This document shows positions 18,975 to 27,496 of a stretch of 64,000 nt of DNA, piece by piece; position 1 is the first letter of the stretch; each line of letters opens with the position of its first letter. The stretch comes from Acidobacteriota bacterium (GTDB taxonomy: Bacteria > Acidobacteriota > Terriglobia > Terriglobales > Acidobacteriaceae). The stretch is from assembly GCA_013289795.1 (NCBI GenBank), contig JABCZH010000002.1:62001-126000 (forward strand), given 5' to 3'. A program made the position numbers and the translations under genes. The notes beneath the pieces are model-generated. The model was not told the DNA's origin, did no database searches, and saw nothing but the letters and a program-made list of their open reading frames with translations.

Positions 18975-19073
18975 TGGCTTTTGGCTCTTGGCCTTTAGCT
19001 CTTAGCAAACCCCTAACGTCTGACCTCTGAAGCTTTCAAGCGTCTCTAGCTAAGAGCCAAGAGCTAAAAGCCT
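18975..19073. repeat. Inverted heptad arrays between map and infA
   Basis: Left array 18975-19006 (TGGCTTT, TGGCTCT, TGGCCTT, TAGCTCT, TAGC) and right array 19047-19073 (AGCTAAG, AGCCAAG, AGCTAAA, AGCC). GGCTTTTGGCTCTTGGC pairs with GCCAAGAGCTAAAAGCC with one mismatch around a loop of some 55 bases. In the transcript it starts directly at the map stop. Confidence 0.85.
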
Positions 19074-19826
19074 CTACTTCGTCAAAATCACCGGGCCATC
19101 TTTGGTCACAGCCACACAGTGTTCAAAGTGGGCGCTACAACTGCCATCGACGGTGACCGCGGTCCACTTGTCTTCCAGCACCCGGGTAGCTGCCTTGCCG
19201 TAATTCACCATCGGTTCGATGGCAAGCACCATCCCCTCGCGTAGCCTGGGACCGTGTCCGCGTTCCCCGAAATTCGGGATCTGCGGTTCCTCGTGCAACT
19301 TCGTCCCAATTCCGTGTCCTACGAACTCGCGAACCACGCTGAAGCCGTTGGCTTCAACACACTCCTGAACCGCGGCGCCGACATCGCCGACGGTGTTTCC
19401 AACCACCGCCTGCTCGATGCCCTTGTACAGCGACGCTTCCGTGACTTCGAGCAGTTTGCGCACTTCCGGCGTCACCGATCCATCCACCGGCACCGTGATG
19501 GCGGCGTCGCCGTAATAGCCATCGAGCACTACGCCGCAATCGATGGAAACAATGTCGCCGGCCTTGAGCACCCTCTTCTCCGAGGGGATGCCGTGAACGA
19601 TCTCCTCGTTTACCGAGGTGCAAAGCACGCAAGGGTAATTGTAATAACCCTTGAACGCGGGCTTTGCGCCCATATCTTTGATCTTCTTCTCAGCAGCAAG
19701 CTCCAGGTCCATGGTCGTGACCCCGGGAGCAACCAGGCTGTTGAGCAGATTCAACACTTCCCGGACAGCGCGGCCGCTACGCCGCATCTTTTCAATTTCC
19801 GCCGTCGATTTACAGACAATCGCCAT
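19074..19826 (-). CDS. map: Methionine aminopeptidase, type I
   Basis: 250-residue cytosolic metalloprotease removing the initiator methionine. The dinuclear metal ligands are in place: the first Asp in SIDCGVVLDGYYGDAAIT, the second Asp eleven residues later in the same stretch, His in VREFVGHGIGTKLHEEPQIP, Glu in LAIEPMVNYG and the C-terminal Glu near HFEHCVAVT. No N-terminal zinc extension, so a plain type Ia enzyme. It abuts adk with no spacer at all, so translation is coupled. Confidence 0.96.
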   Translation of the reverse strand: MAIVCKSTAEIEKMRRSGRAVREVLNLLNSLVAPGVTTMDLELAAEKKIKDMGAKPAFKGYYNYPCVLCTSVNEEIVHGIPSEKRVLKAGDIVSIDCGVVLDGYYGDAAITVPVDGSVTPEVRKLLEVTEASLYKGIEQAVVGNTVGDVGAAVQECVEANGFSVVREFVGHGIGTKLHEEPQIPNFGERGHGPRLREGMVLAIEPMVNYGKAATRVLEDKWTAVTVDGSCSAHFEHCVAVTKDGPVILTK

Positions 19827-20534
19827 TCATGCGCCGGGGGCGTGGCGTTCAATCTCCTGAAAAATCTGCTGCGATACCTGGTCCACCGGCAACATGCCCG
19901 CCACTGACACCAGCCGTCCTTTGCGGGCGTAATACTCGGCCACGGGACGGGTCTGGGAGTCATAAGCCTGCAGGCGTTCCCGGATCACGTCCTCGCGATC
20001 ATCGTTACGAGTGACCAGCTTGGAACCGTCGAGGTCGCAAAGTTCATCGACACGCGGTGGCTGAAGATGGACGTTGTAAATGTGTCCACAGACAGGGCAG
20101 GTCCTGCGTCCAGTAAGCCGGAGCAATAAGTCATTATAATCCACGTCGATGCGGATCACAATCGGCAGACACCGGGCCCGATTCGGTTTGTCAAAGACCT
20201 CGTGCTCGAAATAAGCGTCCAACCAGCCCGCCTGAGCGGCTGTGCGGGGAAACCCATCCAGAATAAAACCGCGGCTGCAATCCGCCTCCCGCAGGCGTTC
20301 GGCGACCATGTCATACAACAATTCGTCCGGTACCAGGTCGCCACGGGCCATGATGTCCTTGGCCATCGCGCCCAACTGGGTGCCATTCTTCACGTGCGCC
20401 CGCAGAAGGTCTCCGGTAGAGATCTGCGGAATGTCGTAATGCTCGGCAATCAGCTTGGCCTGTGTGCCTTTGCCGGCTCCGGGCGGTCCGAGCAGTACAA
20501 TTGGTCCAATGCTGCGCGAAGTGTGATCCGCCAT
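19827..20534 (-). CDS. adk: Adenylate kinase
   Basis: 235-residue kinase balancing ATP+AMP and 2 ADP. The P-loop is GPPGAGKGTQ near residues 16-25, with QISTGDLLRAHV after it and FILDGFPRTAAQA in the middle. The lid carries CPVC, then sixteen residues, then CDLD: the Cys3-Asp zinc-binding lid known from Gram-positive enzymes. The ATG at 20534 starts a natural N-terminus; the open frame upstream is not conserved. It sits between secY and map. Confidence 0.95.
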   Translation of the reverse strand: MADHTSRSIGPIVLLGPPGAGKGTQAKLIAEHYDIPQISTGDLLRAHVKNGTQLGAMAKDIMARGDLVPDELLYDMVAERLREADCSRGFILDGFPRTAAQAGWLDAYFEHEVFDKPNRARCLPIVIRIDVDYNDLLLRLTGRRTCPVCGHIYNVHLQPPRVDELCDLDGSKLVTRNDDREDVIRERLQAYDSQTRPVAEYYARKGRLVSVAGMLPVDQVSQQIFQEIERHAPGA

Positions 20535-20607
20535 CCCGCCGGCCCCGTATATTCCCCCGTTCAATCTGCCCGGCCGTCTTTTCGGATCGCCGGGGCACAA
20601 CCAACTT

Positions 20608-20632
20608 CCCGCCGGCGAACGCCGGCGTTACG
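20608..20632. repeat. GC-rich palindrome between secY and adk
   Basis: CGCCGGCG-AA-CGCCGGCG: two copies of a self-complementary octamer that can form a strong hairpin immediately downstream of the secY stop. Not followed by a T-run, so more likely a dispersed palindrome than a terminator. Confidence 0.6.
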
Positions 20633-22021
20633 TCATGCCCAGGTGCGGCGGCCACGGATGCGTCCGCTCTTGGGAGTGAATCCGTCGTAGTGCCGCATGA
20701 TAAGCTGCGCCTCGATTTGGGTGACGGTGTCCATCGCCACGCCGACGACGATCAGCAAGGAAGTGCCGCCGAAGTAAAAGGTGACGCCCAAACCGTTGGT
20801 CATCCAGGTGGGCAAGCGTTCGAAGAACGCACCCACCGGGCCATAAAGGTGATTCAGGTGAATGCCCGCGATCATCCACTCTGGGATGAAAGAGATAATG
20901 ATCAGGTACAGGGCGCCCACCAATGTGATCCGGGTCAGGATTTCATTGATGTGGTCGGCGGTGCGCTTGCCGGGACGAATGCCGGGAATGAATCCGCCGT
21001 ACTTTCGCATGTTGTCGGCGACTTCATTGGGATTGAACACGATCGACACATAGAAGTAGGCGAAGAAAATGATCCCGACAGCGTAGAGGAAAGTGTAGAG
21101 CGGCTCACCCCATCCCAAGGCGCGAATCAGATCGCCAAAATAGCGGTTGTTCTTAAAACCCTGGAGCACCATCTGCGGCATGGTCAGGATGGATGAAGCG
21201 AAGATGACCGGCATGACGCCGCCAGCATTGACGCGCAACGGGAGATGCGTGGACTGCCCTCCCATGACTTTTCGCCCGACGACGCGCTTGGCATACTGCA
21301 CTGGAATGCGGCGCTCGCTGCGTTCGACGTAGACGATGAAGGCCACGATCAGAACCATGAGGGCGACCAGCATTAACATGGCAACTGGAGTAAACGGCCC
21401 CCAGGCAGCGTTCTTCGTTTTGTCGATGAGGTCGGCAACGCCGCGTGGAAGCCCAACCACGATGCCGGCGAAGATCAACAAAGACATGCCGTTGCCAACG
21501 CCACGTTCGGTGATCTGTTCGCCCAGCCACATGATGAATGCGCTGCCGGTGGTGAGCGTGAGCATGGTCATCAGAATGAAGCCGTAGCCAGGGTTGACCA
21601 CGAAATCTCCGGACTTCATGAGGCTAAGGGCGATACCCAGCGACTGCACGGAACTCAGAATGACGGTTAGGTATCGCGTCCACTGCGTGATCTTCTTGCG
21701 GCCCAGCTCGCCTTCTTTCTGCAATTTGGCGAGGGGCTCATACACCACCGTCAACAGTTGCAGAATGATGGACGCCGTGATGTACGGCATGATTCCGAGG
21801 GCAAAGATGGTGAGGCGGCGGAGCTGGCCTCCGGAGAACAGGTCCACGAAACCAAGAAAGGTACCGCGGTTCTGCTCGAAGAACTGTTGCAGCTTGTCGG
21901 CGTTCACGCCGGGAGTGGGAATGTGTCCACCCAGGCGGTATACGGCGAGCAGGCCCAGGGTAAACCCAATGCGCCTGCGTAGGTCAGGAATGCGAAAGAT
22001 GTTGGCCAGTTTCTCCAGCAT
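20633..22021 (-). CDS. secY: Protein translocase subunit SecY
   Basis: 462-residue channel subunit of the Sec translocon with ten membrane segments. Recognisable blocks are RIGFTLGLLAVYRLGGHIPT with the plug region after it, FALGIMPYITASIILQLLT in TM2, VGNGMSLLIFAGIVVGLP, and the cytoplasmic loop with PGKRTADHI; the RRTWA end is cytoplasmic. Full length. Its ATG overlaps the rplO stop by one base (TAATG), so it is translationally coupled. Confidence 0.97.
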   Translation of the reverse strand: MLEKLANIFRIPDLRRRIGFTLGLLAVYRLGGHIPTPGVNADKLQQFFEQNRGTFLGFVDLFSGGQLRRLTIFALGIMPYITASIILQLLTVVYEPLAKLQKEGELGRKKITQWTRYLTVILSSVQSLGIALSLMKSGDFVVNPGYGFILMTMLTLTTGSAFIMWLGEQITERGVGNGMSLLIFAGIVVGLPRGVADLIDKTKNAAWGPFTPVAMLMLVALMVLIVAFIVYVERSERRIPVQYAKRVVGRKVMGGQSTHLPLRVNAGGVMPVIFASSILTMPQMVLQGFKNNRYFGDLIRALGWGEPLYTFLYAVGIIFFAYFYVSIVFNPNEVADNMRKYGGFIPGIRPGKRTADHINEILTRITLVGALYLIIISFIPEWMIAGIHLNHLYGPVGAFFERLPTWMTNGLGVTFYFGGTSLLIVVGVAMDTVTQIEAQLIMRHYDGFTPKSGRIRGRRTWA

Positions 22022-22458
22022 TACTGCAAGACCTCGAACTTGCCGCCGGCCTTGGTGATCTTTTCCTGGGCCGACTTGGAAAACTTGTGGGCGTGAATGG
22101 TGAGCGCCTTGGAGAGTTCGCCGTCACCCAGAATCTTGACTGGGTGTTTGGTGCTGATGACGCCCGCCTTGCGCAAAACCTCAGGCGTGATGGTGGTTTC
22201 GCCAAGAGCGGCCAGCCGGTCGAGGTTCACAATGTTGAATTCCTTGCGGAAGATGTTGGTGAAGCCGCGCTTGGGCATGCGACGATGCAAAGGCATCTGG
22301 CCACCTTCAAAACCGCGCATCATACGCGAACCGCTGCGCGAGCGCTGGCCTTTGTGGCCGCGGGTGGAAGTCTTGCCCATGCCGGAGCCCATGCCGCGGC
22401 CCACGCGCTTCTTATTTTCCGACGCCTTCTTCGGTGCTCGAACGTTGGATAAATTCAT
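22021..22458 (-). CDS. rplO: 50S ribosomal protein L15
   Basis: 145-residue L15, normal size. MNLSNVRAPKKASENKKRVG leads into the Gly/Arg-rich GRGMGSGMGKTSTRGHKGQ, followed by MPLHRRMPKRGFTNIFRKEF; all are family blocks. It binds 23S rRNA during late assembly. The end overlaps the start of secY by one base. Confidence 0.96.
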   Translation of the reverse strand: MNLSNVRAPKKASENKKRVGRGMGSGMGKTSTRGHKGQRSRSGSRMMRGFEGGQMPLHRRMPKRGFTNIFRKEFNIVNLDRLAALGETTITPEVLRKAGVISTKHPVKILGDGELSKALTIHAHKFSKSAQEKITKAGGKFEVLQ

Positions 22459-22462
22459 AAAT

Positions 22463-22489
22463 AAGCTCTTGGCTATTAGCTCTTAGCTA
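22463..22489. repeat. Heptad array, AGCTNTT type, across the end of rpmD
   Basis: AGCTCTT, GGCTATT, AGCTCTT, AGCTAC. The last residues of L30 (AKS) and its stop codon TAA (22476-22478) are read from this array. Confidence 0.8.
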
Positions 22490-22691
22490 CCACGATTTCC
22501 ACCAGGTGCGGGATCTTGGCCACCATGCCGCGAATGGCGGCGTTGTCCGGACGCTCGATCACCTGGTTGAGGCGGGTAAAGCCCAGTCCCTTGACTACTC
22601 TCTTATGTTTTACCGGAGTACAGATCGCGGAACGCACCCACTTCAGGTGGAGCTTGCCGCTGGCCGCAGTCGATTTCTTTGCCGTCATCAT
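22476..22691 (-). CDS. rpmD: 50S ribosomal protein L30
   Basis: 71-residue L30. The family core LHLKWVRSAICTPVKHKRVV, then GLGFTRLNQVIERPDNAAIR and GMVAKIPHLVEIVVA. An N-terminal extension of about 13 residues (MMTAKKSTAASGK) precedes it. Two adjacent ATGs could serve as start. The C-terminal AKS and the stop are encoded by a repeat array, so the end of this protein seems to have been set by the repeat. Confidence 0.93.
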   Translation of the reverse strand: MMTAKKSTAASGKLHLKWVRSAICTPVKHKRVVKGLGFTRLNQVIERPDNAAIRGMVAKIPHLVEIVVAKS

Positions 22692-22709
22692 GTTGCGAAT
22701 CCTCTTCTG

Positions 22710-23219
22710 CTACAACTCTTGTGCGGACTTGCCGCGCATGGCGGCTACGTCAGCCCGGTTCTTCAAATGCTTGAGAGCATCAAACGTGGCTTTAATCACG
22801 TTGTGTGGGTTGGTGGTGCCGATGGACTTGGTGAGCACGTTCTGGATTCCGACCGAAGTCATCACCGCACGCACCGCTCCGCCGGCAATCACGCCCGTGC
22901 CTTCAGGAGCGGGCTTCAGCAATACTCTGCCCGAACCGAACTTTCCCAGCACCATGTGCGGGATGCTGGTCTGGGTAAGATTGACCCTGATCAGGTTCTT
23001 TTTCGCCGACTCAATTCCCTTGCGAATGGCCTGGGGAACTTCTTTGGCTTTGCCGGAACCGTATCCGACAATGGCGGCACTAGGGTCGCCCACCACCACC
23101 AGTGCGGCGAAGGACAGGTTCTTGCCTCCCTTGACCACTTTCGTGACCCGGTTAATGTTGACGACCTGGTCTTTCAACTGGTAGGCGCCTGCATCGAGTT
23201 TCTTTATTACTGTTGGCAT
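22710..23219 (-). CDS. rpsE: 30S ribosomal protein S5
   Basis: 169-residue S5. The double-stranded-RNA-binding N-terminal domain contains [20 protein letters not shown] and [20 protein letters not shown]; the C-terminal domain has [20 protein letters not shown]. These are sites where ram and spectinomycin mutations map in E. coli. Normal length; 18 bases upstream of rpmD. Confidence 0.96.
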   Translation of the reverse strand: MPTVIKKLDAGAYQLKDQVVNINRVTKVVKGGKNLSFAALVVVGDPSAAIVGYGSGKAKEVPQAIRKGIESAKKNLIRVNLTQTSIPHMVLGKFGSGRVLLKPAPEGTGVIAGGAVRAVMTSVGIQNVLTKSIGTTNPHNVIKATFDALKHLKNRADVAAMRGKSAQEL

Positions 23220-23254
23220 CTGCTCTCTTCTCTTCGTTCTCTGTCTCTTGTTCT

Positions 23255-23620
23255 CTAGAACTGCAGTCCGGCTTCGCGGGCGGCGTCGGCCAGGGCTTTA
23301 ACCCGCCCGTGATAGATGTAGCCGCCACGATCGAACACAACCTTGGTGATTCCCTTGGCTTTGGCGCGCTCGGCGATGGCTTTGCCGACGTCCTTGGCTG
23401 CTGCGACGTTCCCGCCGATGCGCTTCTCGCCCTTCTTGCCCTCGGCGGAGTGAGCGGACACCAGTGTGTTGCTGTGGAGATCGTCAATCACCTGAACATA
23501 AATATGATTTAACGAGCGATACACGTTCAGGCGCGGACGCGAGGCGGTGCCGAGAATCTTTTTGCGGATGCGCTCATGCACGTGCCGCCGGTTTGTGTTC
23601 TTTGAGGTTCTAGTCAGCAT
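23255..23620 (-). CDS. rplR: 50S ribosomal protein L18
   Basis: 121-residue 5S rRNA-binding protein. [40 protein letters not shown] and the end [20 protein letters not shown] are the family blocks. Length is typical. It follows rplF after a heptad array and precedes rpsE by 35 bases. Confidence 0.96.
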   Translation of the reverse strand: MLTRTSKNTNRRHVHERIRKKILGTASRPRLNVYRSLNHIYVQVIDDLHSNTLVSAHSAEGKKGEKRIGGNVAAAKDVGKAIAERAKAKGITKVVFDRGGYIYHGRVKALADAAREAGLQF

Positions 23621-23631
23621 TTCTTTAGTCC

Positions 23632-23696
23632 TTGGTCGTTCGTCGCTGGTCGTTGTTCGTTGGCAAAACCACCACGACCCAGTCCAGCCAAACGAC
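23632..23696. repeat. Heptad array, TCGTTGG type, between rplF and rplR
   Basis: GGTCGTT, CGTCGCT, GGTCGTT, GTTCGTT, GGC at 23632-23664; a weaker, partly inverted copy (CCACGACCCAGTCCAGCC...ACGAC) reaches the rplF stop. In the transcript that stop reads TAG followed directly by TCGTT. Confidence 0.8.
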
Positions 23697-24235
23697 TATT
23701 TTGCTCCGGTCTTGCCTACCTTCTTCTTCAAACGCTCCCCGGCGTAGCGCACGCCCTTGTTCTTGTAGGGATCGGGCGGACGCAAGCTGCGCATCTCAGC
23801 CGCGACCTGGCCTACTTTTTGGCGATCGATACCGGTGACCGACAGCTTGGTCTGCTTCGGGTCGACAGCCACCTCGATGCCGGTGGGGAGCGGATATTCG
23901 ATGGGATGGGAATAGCCAAGACTGAATACGACTGTTCCCTTCCCCTTCAATTCCGCGCGATACCCAATGCCGACGATTTCCAGATCGCGCGTCCATCCCT
24001 TGGTGACGCCCTCGACCGCGTTGTTGACAAGCGCTCGCGCCAGGCCATGGAGGGCGGCTTGGGAATCGTTTTCGCGGATCGCGACCAGATTGCCGTCCTG
24101 CTGTTGCATCTTAATGCCGGCAGGCAGGGATGTATCCAGTTTGCCCTTGGGCCCCTGGACAGCGACTGTATTGCCTTCGATTTTGACCGTCACTCCCTTG
24201 GGGAGCGGGATCGGTTTTCTTCCAATTCGTGACAT
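23696..24235 (-). CDS. rplF: 50S ribosomal protein L6
   Basis: 179-residue L6. [20 protein letters not shown], then VQGPKGKLD, the middle [20 protein letters not shown] and the signature [20 protein letters not shown] near the C-terminus that contacts the sarcin-ricin region. Full length with a lysine-rich end. Confidence 0.96.
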   Translation of the reverse strand: MSRIGRKPIPLPKGVTVKIEGNTVAVQGPKGKLDTSLPAGIKMQQQDGNLVAIRENDSQAALHGLARALVNNAVEGVTKGWTRDLEIVGIGYRAELKGKGTVVFSLGYSHPIEYPLPTGIEVAVDPKQTKLSVTGIDRQKVGQVAAEMRSLRPPDPYKNKGVRYAGERLKKKVGKTGAK

Positions 24236-24242
24236 AAAGGTC

Positions 24243-24319
24243 AGCTCTTAGCTGCTAGCTCCTAGCCGCTAGCTCTTCGTTGGCTTTAGCTAATAGCTAG
24301 CAGCTAGTAGCTAGAAGCT
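24243..24319. repeat. Long inverted heptad array, AGCTNNT type, between rpsH and rplF
   Basis: Left arm 24243-24274 and right arm 24288-24319, each of four and a half units, match in about 25 of 32 positions when folded, with a 13-base loop. In the transcript nearly every unit of both arms carries TAG or TAA. Confidence 0.88.
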
Positions 24320-24321
24320 CC

Positions 24322-24720
24322 CTACCAAATTTCGCAAAGCAACTCGCCGCCCAGACCCTGCTTGCGGGCCTGACGTCCGGTCATCACGCCACGGGGCGTG
24401 GTGAGGATGTTGATGCCGAGCCCACCCAAAACGCGGGGAATCTCGGTGCGGCGCACGTATACGCGGCAACCGGGACGGGAAACCCGCTCCACATTCGAGA
24501 TGGCCGCCTCGTTACCGTTGCCATACTTCAAGTAAATGCGCAGGACTTTGTGTCCTTCCTCTTCCGTGGCTTTAACGTTGGCGATGTAGCCCTCCTCTTT
24601 GAGGATACGGGCAATTTCCGCCTTCAGCTTGGAAGCGGGGACATCCACTTTCTGGTGCCGGGCGCTAATCGCGTTGCGAATGCGCGCCAGCATGTCTGCG
24701 ACCGGATCGGTCAACCTCAT
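24322..24720 (-). CDS. rpsH: 30S ribosomal protein S8
   Basis: 132-residue S8. [20 protein letters not shown] is the family start; [20 protein letters not shown] and the C-terminal [20 protein letters not shown] with [13 protein letters not shown] complete the fold. S8 binds the central domain of 16S rRNA and represses the spc operon in E. coli; whether it does so here is not visible. Confidence 0.97.
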   Translation of the reverse strand: MRLTDPVADMLARIRNAISARHQKVDVPASKLKAEIARILKEEGYIANVKATEEEGHKVLRIYLKYGNGNEAAISNVERVSRPGCRVYVRRTEIPRVLGGLGINILTTPRGVMTGRQARKQGLGGELLCEIW

Positions 24721-24790
24721 GTTTTGCTTCTCCTCAGCCGCCCGTTAGCTTCCGCGATGATCCGCGAAGAACCTGCGGCGACTCGTTTTA

Positions 24791-24976
24791 TTACCAGGAC
24801 GACTTCGAAACCCCGGGTATTTCTCCCCGCAATGCCAGGCTGCGGAAACACAACCGGCACAGGCCGAACTTGCGGATGAACGCGCGCGGACGACCGCAGA
24901 TCTGACAGCGGTTGTGCTTGCGCGAAGAAAACTTGGGCTTTCTCGCGTCCTTGACTCGTTTTGCAGTTGTAGCCAC
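24791..24976 (-). CDS. rpsN: 30S ribosomal protein S14, zinc-binding type
   Basis: 61-residue short S14 with two CxxC pairs (RCQICGRP near 23-28 and [11 protein letters not shown] near 39-49), that is the zinc-containing C+ form also called type [21 protein letters not shown] precedes the zinc module. The start codon is GTG at 24976. The only Shine-Dalgarno-like sequence, AGGAG followed by CTAA, is supplied by the upstream heptad array. Confidence 0.94.
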   Translation of the reverse strand: MATTAKRVKDARKPKFSSRKHNRCQICGRPRAFIRKFGLCRLCFRSLALRGEIPGVSKSSW

Positions 24977-25016
24977 TTAGCTCCTAGCTCCTGGCTTCTA
25001 GCTCCTGGCTCGAAGC
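24977..25016. repeat. Heptad array, AGCTCCT type, between rplE and rpsN
   Basis: TTAGCTC, CTAGCTC, CTGGCTT, CTAGCTC, CTGGCTC at an exact 7-base period. In the transcript the units read as AGGAGCT, giving repeated GGAG motifs just before the rpsN GTG. Confidence 0.85.
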
Positions 25017-25035
25017 CTGAAAACCTCAACAACTC

Positions 25036-25659
25036 CTACGGCCGGAACGGCATTCCCATATGCCGCAACAGGGTTCGCGCCTGATCGTCACTGGCTGCGG
25101 TGGTCACGATGGTGACGTTCATGCCTTTCTGCTTATCGACCTTGGCGTAATCAATCTCGGGGAAGATCAACTGATCGTGCAGGCCGAGCGTATAGTTGCC
25201 GCGGCCATCGAATGACTTGGTAGAGACGCCCCGAAAGTCGCGCACGCGGGGAAGCACCACGTTCACCAGCCGGTCAAAAAACTCATACATGCGGTCGCCA
25301 CGCAAAGTGACCATGGCACCGATGGCCTGGCCCTCGCGGACCTTGAATGCCGCAATGGACTTCCTGGCCCGCGTCACTACCGGCTTCTGGCCGGTGATCT
25401 GACCCAATTCGTTGATCGCCGGATCCATCACCTTGGCATTCTGCGTGGCCTCGCCCATGCCCATGTTGATCACGATCTTGTGCAGGTGCGGGACCGCCAT
25501 GGGGTTCTCGAAGGAGAACTCCTTCATCAGCGTGGGCGCAATTTCTTTTTTGAAGCGCTCCTTCAGCCGCGGAGTCTCCTTGGCGCTGTGACGCGCCACC
25601 TCGGGAACTCTCTGCTCCTCTTGCGCGCCGCCCTTTTTCTCTTTTTTATCTTTCGCCAT
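25036..25659 (-). CDS. rplE: 50S ribosomal protein L5
   Basis: 207-residue 5S rRNA-binding protein. A Lys/Glu-rich N-terminal extension of about 30 residues ([20 protein letters not shown] and following) precedes the usual core: [40 protein letters not shown], and the end INVTIVTTA-like strand with [11 protein letters not shown]. The extension is unusual, since bacterial L5 is typically about 180 residues. Confidence 0.96.
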   Translation of the reverse strand: MAKDKKEKKGGAQEEQRVPEVARHSAKETPRLKERFKKEIAPTLMKEFSFENPMAVPHLHKIVINMGMGEATQNAKVMDPAINELGQITGQKPVVTRARKSIAAFKVREGQAIGAMVTLRGDRMYEFFDRLVNVVLPRVRDFRGVSTKSFDGRGNYTLGLHDQLIFPEIDYAKVDKQKGMNVTIVTTAASDDQARTLLRHMGMPFRP

Positions 25660-25704
25660 TGCTCGATACCCTCGCTCCTGGCTTCTCGGCCAAAAGCTAA
25701 CTGC

Positions 25705-26046
25705 CTACTTATCTAAAGTCGTTCCGCACTTCTTGCACACGCGGACCTTGCGGTCGCCACGAACTTCGCGGCCGATGCGGACCGGGCCGCAAGTCCCGCA
25801 CACCAGCTGCACATTGGAGATGGCAATCCGGCTCTCCTGCTCCGCAATGCCGCCCTTTATGTTGCGCTGCGGGTTGGGGCGCACGTGCTTTTTCACCATC
25901 ATGACGTGCTCGACCAGAAGCTTGCTGTCGCCAGGGAACACGCGCAGGACGCGGCCTTCTTTGCCTTTGTCGCGACCGGTGATCACTTTCACCGTATCGT
26001 TGCGGCGAATGTCCACTCGTTTATGTGCAGTTGCTGCGATTGCCAT
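25705..26046 (-). CDS. rplX: 50S ribosomal protein L24
   Basis: 113-residue L24 with a KOW motif (DTVKVITGRDKGKEGRVLRV near 14-33). The C-terminal part carries two cysteine pairs, CGTCG and CKKCG, likely a zinc site as in many bacterial L24. The ATG at 26046 is chosen because GAGG lies six bases upstream; an ATG six bases earlier is directly abutted by that GAGG. It initiates 50S assembly. Confidence 0.94.
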   Translation of the reverse strand: MAIAATAHKRVDIRRNDTVKVITGRDKGKEGRVLRVFPGDSKLLVEHVMMVKKHVRPNPQRNIKGGIAEQESRIAISNVQLVCGTCGPVRIGREVRGDRKVRVCKKCGTTLDK

Positions 26047-26055
26047 TTCCATCCT

Positions 26056-26088
26056 CAGTTTCTAGTTTCCGGTTTCTAGTTTCCAGTC
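26056..26088. repeat. Heptad array, CAGTTTC type, between rplN and rplX
   Basis: CAGTTTC, TAGTTTC, CGGTTTC, TAGTTTC, CAGTC: five units in one orientation. Confidence 0.85.
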
Positions 26089-26112
26089 AAACCATGAACT
26101 TCGAAACCTGTT

Positions 26113-26484
26113 CTAAAGCACTTCTGGCGCTAATGACACAATCTTCAAAAACTTCTTTTCGCGCAACTCGCGGGCCACCGGCCCAAACACGCGGGTTCCC
26201 ACCGGCTCACCGGCGTCGTTAATGAGCACGGCAGCGTTGGTATCAAAGCGGATATAAGTGCCATCGCGGCGACCGTATTCTTTGCGGGTACGCACGATGA
26301 CCGCTTTGACCACCGTTCCTTTTTTTACCTGGCCATCGGGTGCGGCTTCTTTCACACTGGCCGTGATCACGTCGCCCAGGCTGGCGTTCAAGCCCGTGGA
26401 GCCGCCCAGCGGCAGAATCATCTGCAGCTTGCGGGCGCCGGAGTTGTCGGCGACTTCGAGCATGCTTCTCATCATCACGGCCAT
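26113..26484 (-). CDS. rplN: 50S ribosomal protein L14
   Basis: 123-residue L14, one of the most conserved ribosomal proteins. The start [20 protein letters not shown], then [20 protein letters not shown] and [20 protein letters not shown] with the end [19 protein letters not shown] are all canonical. Lies between rpsQ and rplX as usual. Confidence 0.97.
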   Translation of the reverse strand: MAVMMRSMLEVADNSGARKLQMILPLGGSTGLNASLGDVITASVKEAAPDGQVKKGTVVKAVIVRTRKEYGRRDGTYIRFDTNAAVLINDAGEPVGTRVFGPVARELREKKFLKIVSLAPEVL

Positions 26485-26510
26485 AATTCAATCTCCCAAT
26501 AACAAAATCT

Positions 26511-26819
26511 TTAGGAAGCGACTTCGGCGACCACTTCGGGCACCAAGGCGGCGCGGCGGACCACCTGCTTCAGCCGCCAGCGCTTCAACTTGGAAAGCGG
26601 GCGGGTCTCTTCGAGCCGGACCACATCGCCGATGTGGGCTTCGTTCTTTTCGTCGTGAGCGTAGAACTTCTTGGACTTTGAAACCACGCGCCCGTAGAAA
26701 GCGTGCGACTTCTTGCGCACCACTTGCACCACGATGGTCTTCTGCATGCGGTTCGACACCACTTCGCCGACTACTTCTTTGCGGCGTCCGGCGGCCTGTT
26801 GAACGCTGGTTTCGGCCAT
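26511..26819 (-). CDS. rpsQ: 30S ribosomal protein S17
   Basis: 102-residue S17 with OB fold: [40 protein letters not shown] and [21 protein letters not shown] short alanine/valine tail ([15 protein letters not shown]) extends it slightly. Its ATG overlaps the rpmC stop by one base. Confidence 0.96.
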   Translation of the reverse strand: MAETSVQQAAGRRKEVVGEVVSNRMQKTIVVQVVRKKSHAFYGRVVSKSKKFYAHDEKNEAHIGDVVRLEETRPLSKLKRWRLKQVVRRAALVPEVVAEVAS

Positions 26820-27031
26820 TAACTCTTCTCCGTTTTGGCGGCAGCCAGTTCACGCTCGCGGGCGATGGTCTTCACGCGGGCAATGTCCCGGCGCAAGCCG
26901 CGGATCTTTTTCAAGCTTTCGGTCTGGCCCATGTTGAGCTGGAACTTCAGCTTGAAGAGCTGATCATTGAGATCGCGCTCCTGGTGCTTAAGCTCGTCTT
27001 CGGTCAAGTTGCGGACTTTGTCGGGTTTCAT
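26819..27031 (-). CDS. rpmC: 50S ribosomal protein L29
   Basis: 70-residue helical L29 at the exit tunnel, where trigger factor and SRP dock. [20 protein letters not shown], then [20 protein letters not shown] and the [18 protein letters not shown] helix. Normal length; one-base overlap with rpsQ, 14 bases after rplP. Confidence 0.95.
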   Translation of the reverse strand: MKPDKVRNLTEDELKHQERDLNDQLFKLKFQLNMGQTESLKKIRGLRRDIARVKTIARERELAAAKTEKS

Positions 27032-27045
27032 AATGGTTACATTTC

Positions 27046-27465
27046 TTAGTGGACCGCTGACTCACGTTTCACGAATACCGTGCGCAATGGCAGCTTGTGC
27101 GACGCCAGACGCATGGCCTCGGAGGCGTCCTGCAAAGTGACTCCCTCCATCTCAAACAGAATCTTGCCAGGACGAACCACAGCCACCCAGTGGTCGGGTG
27201 CGCCCTTGCCCTTACCCATACGGGTTTCGGCGGGCTTCTTGGTGACCGGCTTATCCGGAAACAAACGAATCTGGATCTTGCCCCCGCGCTTAACGAAGCG
27301 CGTCATGGCCACGCGGGCAGCTTCGATTTGCCGGTCGGTAATCCAGCCGGGCTCGAGCACCTTCAATCCGTAGTCGCCAAACGTCAACTCGCTTCCGCGC
27401 CAGGCCTTACCCCGCATGCGGCCGCGCTGTTGTTTGCGGAACTTCACTTTCTTCGGCATCAACAT
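27046..27465 (-). CDS. rplP: 50S ribosomal protein L16
   Basis: 139-residue L16. [20 protein letters not shown] and the [20 protein letters not shown] block, then [20 protein letters not shown] around the conserved arginine that is hydroxylated in some bacteria, and the end [14 protein letters not shown]. The ATG at 27465 gives the usual N-terminus. Confidence 0.97.
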   Translation of the reverse strand: MLMPKKVKFRKQQRGRMRGKAWRGSELTFGDYGLKVLEPGWITDRQIEAARVAMTRFVKRGGKIQIRLFPDKPVTKKPAETRMGKGKGAPDHWVAVVRPGKILFEMEGVTLQDASEAMRLASHKLPLRTVFVKRESAVH

Positions 27466-27470
27466 AAATA

Positions 27471-27496
27471 GGCTCTTAGCTTCTAGCTCTTAGCTC
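27471..27496. repeat. Heptad array, AGCTNNT type, between rpsC and rplP
   Basis: GGCTCTT, AGCTTCT, AGCTCTT, AGCTC; in the transcript it follows the rpsC TGA immediately. Confidence 0.8.

Noticed and set aside
24243-24319. CRISPR array
   Set aside because: The unit is 7 bases with no unique spacers and no cas genes; the arrays are simple tandem or inverted heptads.
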